Positions 60,997 through 64,000 of a DNA stretch of 64,000 nucleotides are shown here, piece by piece. The DNA lies in the NCBI GenBank assembly GCA_021777755.1, contig JAJYDE010000015.1:1-64000 (forward strand). The letters are read 5' to 3'. Position 1 is the first letter of the stretch. The number at the start of each line of letters is the position of its first letter. The stretch is from Deltaproteobacteria bacterium (lineage in GTDB: Bacteria; Desulfobacterota; Syntrophobacteria; Syntrophobacterales; Syntrophobacteraceae). The position numbers and the translations under genes are program-made. The notes under the pieces were generated by a model. That model was not told the origin of the DNA. It worked only from the letters and a program-made list of their open reading frames with translations, and ran no database searches.

Positions 60997-61797
60997 TTAA
61001 AATCTGTAAAACTCATGAAAGTGATGCAGCGGCCCCACCCCGCCTCCCAGCGCAAGCCCCGGGGCGATTGCCGCCGAAACGTAGGCTTTCGCCCTTCCTA
61101 CGGCCTCTTCCACCGCCAGACCTCGCGCCATGAAGGCCGCTATGGCCGAAGCGAAAGTACAGCCCGTCCCGTGAGTGTGGACCGTTTCACGTCGAATCCC
61201 TCCATACTCCCGAAATTTCTCGCCGTCAAAGAGCAAGTCGACGGGAGCGCCCTCGAGATGGCCGCCCTTGATAATGACGTACTTGCAACCCGAGCGCCTC
61301 AGGGCAACCGCGGCCCGCTTCATATCATCCACGCATCGGATGGACATTGCCGTAAGCGCTTCGGCCTCCCGCAGGTTCGGCGTGACCACCAGGGCCAGCG
61401 CAAACAGTCTGCCAACAAGGGCCTCCACCGCCTCTTCATCCAGAAGCCTGCGGCCGCCGGTCGAGACCATTACGGGATCGACGACCAGGTTTTTCACGCC
61501 AAGCTCCTCCAGGTCCGAAGCCACCCTGGACAGGATGGCCCCGTTGCAAAGCATGCCAGTCTTAACGACGTCAACCCCGATGTCCAGGATAACCGAGCGA
61601 ATCTGGGAAGAGACGAAATCCGGGTCTATTTCGACAATTCCTCGTATCCCGAGCGTATTTTGAGAGGTAAGGGCGGTTACGGCGCACGTCCCGTAGACCC
61701 CCAGGGCCGAAAAGGTCTTGAGATCGGCCTGAATGCCGGCACCTCCGCTTGAATCCGAACCGGCTATGGTTAGCGCCCTGGGAATTTTCACACTCAT
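60997..61797 (-). CDS. thiD: Hydroxymethylpyrimidine/phosphomethylpyrimidine kinase
   Basis: 266 residues. ALTIAGSDSSGGAGIQADLK, TAVTALTSQNTLGIRGI, VVDPVMVSTGGRRLLDEEAV and HTHGTGCTFASAIAAFMARG, the last with the catalytic Cys and the anion hole. It phosphorylates HMP and HMP-P for thiamine. ATG 61797 overlaps the stop of thiL by four bases (ATGA), so both are made together. Confidence 0.96.
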   Translation of the reverse strand: MSVKIPRALTIAGSDSSGGAGIQADLKTFSALGVYGTCAVTALTSQNTLGIRGIVEIDPDFVSSQIRSVILDIGVDVVKTGMLCNGAILSRVASDLEELGVKNLVVDPVMVSTGGRRLLDEEAVEALVGRLFALALVVTPNLREAEALTAMSIRCVDDMKRAAVALRRSGCKYVIIKGGHLEGAPVDLLFDGEKFREYGGIRRETVHTHGTGCTFASAIAAFMARGLAVEEAVGRAKAYVSAAIAPGLALGGGVGPLHHFHEFYRF

Positions 61798-62855
61798 CCC
61801 CCGAAATGGTCCCAGCCTTTTGCTCCCGCAACAACCCGCGCACCGGCGGCATTTCGAAGACTTACACCCGTGCCGGCGGTAATTATGCCAATTTTGGCGC
61901 ACGAAGTCCCGGTTTGTTCGCTCAACATTCTTTCAATCTCGGGGAAATTTTTCTCCGCGCAGGTAAAAAGCAGCTCGTAGTCTTCTCCCCCCGCAAGGGC
62001 CCACTGCAACGGATCGGCCCCGGCCGCAAGGGCGGCTTCCGAGAGTTCCGGGCTGACGGGAAGGCTTTCGACCTCGATTTGGGCCCCCTTGCCGCTTGCT
62101 TTGCATATGTGGGAAAGATCGGCGATCAACCCGTCGCTTACGTCGATCATGGAGGACACAAGACCCGAGCCACCCAGAAGCCGCCCTTGGGCAAGCCTGG
62201 GCCGAGGGGTCAAATGCCTTTCGATAAGTTTTTGCCCGCCGGGGCAAACCAGGGCGGCCTCCGGGCGCCGAATCAGTTCAAGCCCCGCCCGGGATTCTCC
62301 CGTGGACCCCGTAAGCACGACGGCATCTCCAAGCCTGGCGGTGCTTCGACGCACCAGCCGCCGCGGCTCCACTTGCCCGAGAAGCGTAAGATCGACGACC
62401 ACCAAGGATTCCATTCGGCTCAAATTCCCTCCGACAATCGAGGCGCCCGCAAGGCTCATCTCTTCCCGCAGCCCGAGATAGAACTCTTCAATATATCCGA
62501 CCTCCATCTGCCCGGGAATGCAAAGACTTACGAGCCCCCAGCACGGCTCGCCTCCCACCGCGGCGATGTCGCTCAGGTTTATGGCCGCGACTTTGCGCCC
62601 CAACTGGAAGGCCGTAATGGCCTCCCGCGTGAAGTGGACGCCTTCGACCTGCGTGTCGCAGGTGGCCAGAAGATATTCGGGCCCCGAGGTGTCGAGCACG
62701 GCCACATCGTCGCCGATACCCTCGATCACCCCTCGGGGCCTTTGCGGGAGCATGGCCGCTATACGGTCTATCAGCCCGAACTCTCCGAGTTCTTTAACCA
62801 GCACCTTGTTTCTCCTGAACAGCCTGTTTCGCGCTCCCCGGGCCGGGAGAGCCAA
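61794..62855 (-). CDS. thiL: Thiamine-monophosphate kinase
   Basis: 353 residues as drawn from 62855. ELGEFGLIDRI, GIGDDVAVLD, LATCDTQVEGVHFTREAITA, INLSDIAAVGGEPCWGLVSL, GASIVGGNLSR, MIDVSDGLIADLSHICKASG and LAGGEDYELLFTC are all signature blocks. It makes thiamine diphosphate. The first 17 residues are unlike the family and the true start may be a GTG or TTG near residue 18. First gene of the thiL-thiD pair; no TPP riboswitch seen upstream. Confidence 0.95.
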   Translation of the reverse strand: MALPARGARNRLFRRNKVLVKELGEFGLIDRIAAMLPQRPRGVIEGIGDDVAVLDTSGPEYLLATCDTQVEGVHFTREAITAFQLGRKVAAINLSDIAAVGGEPCWGLVSLCIPGQMEVGYIEEFYLGLREEMSLAGASIVGGNLSRMESLVVVDLTLLGQVEPRRLVRRSTARLGDAVVLTGSTGESRAGLELIRRPEAALVCPGGQKLIERHLTPRPRLAQGRLLGGSGLVSSMIDVSDGLIADLSHICKASGKGAQIEVESLPVSPELSEAALAAGADPLQWALAGGEDYELLFTCAEKNFPEIERMLSEQTGTSCAKIGIITAGTGVSLRNAAGARVVAGAKGWDHFGG

Positions 62856-62875
62856 ACAATCCGCTTATAATTATG

Positions 62876-64000
62876 CTACGGATGCCGACCTTTTAGCATC
62901 ACGCATGCCTTCTTATTGCCGAGAGCGCACGCATGGTTGAGGTCCGAGTAGGCGTTTTTCAGATCCCCCTTTCCCCAGTATGTGTGAGCCCTCTCAAAAT
63001 AGGCATCGGCGTTATTTGGTTCCAGGGCCAGGAATCCGTTCAAGTTCCCAAGCATCTCATCCCACTTCCGGTCGGCTGACAACAAGTAGTCCAACATTTG
63101 ATACGCTTTGAAGTCACGCGGATTGCTCTTGATGGCTTGCTCCAGATCCGCACGGGCAAGATCGGTCTTATGCAACTTGGAGTAGGCCACCCCCCTCCAG
63201 TAGTAGGCATCCCCGTAGTCCGGCTTGACCTCCAAGGCCAGGCTGAGCTTCGCCGCCGCCTGTTCGAGGTCGGTCTTGAACAGAGGGCCCGACTCGTTGA
63301 CGAGCGTTCCGGCCGCCCAAGCCCGCCACTGCCCGACATTGCCATCCCCCGGGAATTGAGTCTCCATGAAGGTGATCATGTCGAGTGCTCCCTTGAGGTC
63401 ACCCTTTGAAAACAGAACGTCCGCCTTGATCCTGTATAGCTCGGGAGTGTGAGGACGCAGTTGGATGCCTCGGTCCAGATCCTTTAGAGCTTTATCGTAT
63501 TCCTTCAAATCGTAGTAGATATAAGCCCTTCTTTGGAAAAAATCGTAAAAATCACCGTAACTGATTGCCTTGTCCATTAGAACCAGCGCCTTACGATTCT
63601 CATGATTTTCATTCATAACATGGGCCTGGTCGGAATAGATCTCGCCAAAGAGCACATAGAACGCGGGGTTTTCATGGATATGACGGTAACCATCCATGGC
63701 AATCTTCTCAGCTTCGCGATAGCTTCCGCCCCATCTGGGCAGTTTCGATACAAGCATTCTGAAGTAGAGCAGAAAAGAGTCGGGGAAGCGGGACTTCGCT
63801 TCACGGTATATGGCGTCGATTGCCGGCTTTCCACCAAACATGTGTTCACCCGAATCGGGCTGGTCGGCCTCCGGCCCATCGGTCATGACTATGTCCAGCC
63901 TGGTGAGATATGCTGGCAATAGATTCGGGTTGATAGCCAGAGCGGCCCGAGCGTCCGTGGCGGCTTCCCTGAAATAAAAGTGCATTTGCTCGAACCGCTT
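62876..64000 (-). CDS. TPR-repeat protein, N terminus outside the window
   Basis: At least 369 residues. The frame stays open past 63985 to the window edge, so the N terminus is missing. Repeats of 34 residues are visible: QRRAYIYYDLKEYDKALKDL, KPDYGDAYYWRGVAYSKLHK, NPRDFKAYQMLDYLLSADRK and EPNNADAYFERAHTYWGKGD. The C terminus is ALGNKKACVMLKGRHP. TPR proteins are scaffolds for complexes; partners cannot be guessed. It ends 20 bases before thiL begins on the same strand. Confidence 0.85.
   Translation of the reverse strand, partial: KRFEQMHFYFREAATDARAALAINPNLLPAYLTRLDIVMTDGPEADQPDSGEHMFGGKPAIDAIYREAKSRFPDSFLLYFRMLVSKLPRWGGSYREAEKIAMDGYRHIHENPAFYVLFGEIYSDQAHVMNENHENRKALVLMDKAISYGDFYDFFQRRAYIYYDLKEYDKALKDLDRGIQLRPHTPELYRIKADVLFSKGDLKGALDMITFMETQFPGDGNVGQWRAWAAGTLVNESGPLFKTDLEQAAAKLSLALEVKPDYGDAYYWRGVAYSKLHKTDLARADLEQAIKSNPRDFKAYQMLDYLLSADRKWDEMLGNLNGFLALEPNNADAYFERAHTYWGKGDLKNAYSDLNHACALGNKKACVMLKGRHP

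Noticed and set aside
62856-62875. TPP riboswitch for thiL-thiD
   Set aside because: The gap to the TPR gene is only 20 bases, too short for an aptamer.

Overview
The window looks like the chromosome of a Gram-negative, probably anaerobic bacterium of the former Deltaproteobacteria (Desulfobacterota, Syntrophobacter-like). This is inferred from an MsbA lipid A exporter, dTDP-rhamnose genes, a sigma-54 activator, a DUF5320/NifX-like pair, a terpene cyclase beside an HpnP-like radical SAM protein, and two genes that need in-frame UGA to be read as selenocysteine. No rRNA gene or CRISPR array was seen. One tRNA gene, tRNA-Pro(UGG), lies at 31054-31127.

Layout. 0.6-4.3 kb: a minus-strand operon joining a periplasmic NMT1-type binding protein to a SpoIIE phosphatase, a STAS antagonist and an RsbW-like kinase (a partner switch). 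5.7-7.5 kb: a DUF5320 gene and a flavin disulfide oxidoreductase whose redox cysteine codon is TGA, with a hairpin fitting a bacterial SECIS. 7.9-12.2 kb: NifX-like, FmdB-like, GAF, methyltransferase, CGGC-domain and Mrp-type genes. 12.4-15.1 kb: two methyltransferases and a glycosyltransferase. 15.6-17 kb: a DUF3618-like gene with decayed relatives. 17.3-20.9 kb: an aldehyde/redox set (alcohol dehydrogenase, cupin, aldo/keto reductase) with a divergent AraC regulator. 21.1-22.9 kb: a wrecked mercury locus, made of a mer-type operator, an intact MerR with the C82/C117/C126 triad, a merA with a large internal deletion, and a small Fe-S protein gene with in-frame TGA and its own hairpin; a truncated sigma-32-like gene follows. 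23.6-29.6 kb: squalene-hopene-type cyclase, HpnP-like radical SAM methylase and, convergently, an MMPL transporter. 30-31.1 kb: scar of an integrated element at tRNA-Pro. 31.2-44.3 kb: GGDEF protein, Pcm, an unknown 547-residue protein, GT2, hemerythrin-like Tat protein, B12/radical SAM protein, two Hsp20 genes, a helicase, metK and panD. 44.7-57 kb: surface-glycan region (msbA, several glycosyltransferases, sulfotransferases, FkbM methyltransferase, rfbD, rfbC, a small EamA-like transporter), broken by an orphan MT-A70 adenine methylase whose restriction partner is decayed. 57-64 kb: pseudo-receiver, Der GTPase, receiver-histidine kinase fusion, thiD, thiL and a TPR protein running off the edge.

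The most notable signals are the two selenocysteine candidates with SECIS-like hairpins, the gutted mer operon, the binding-protein-to-partner-switch operon, and the restriction-modification remnant carrying a nine-G tract. All functions come from reading translated sequence by eye; no database search was run.
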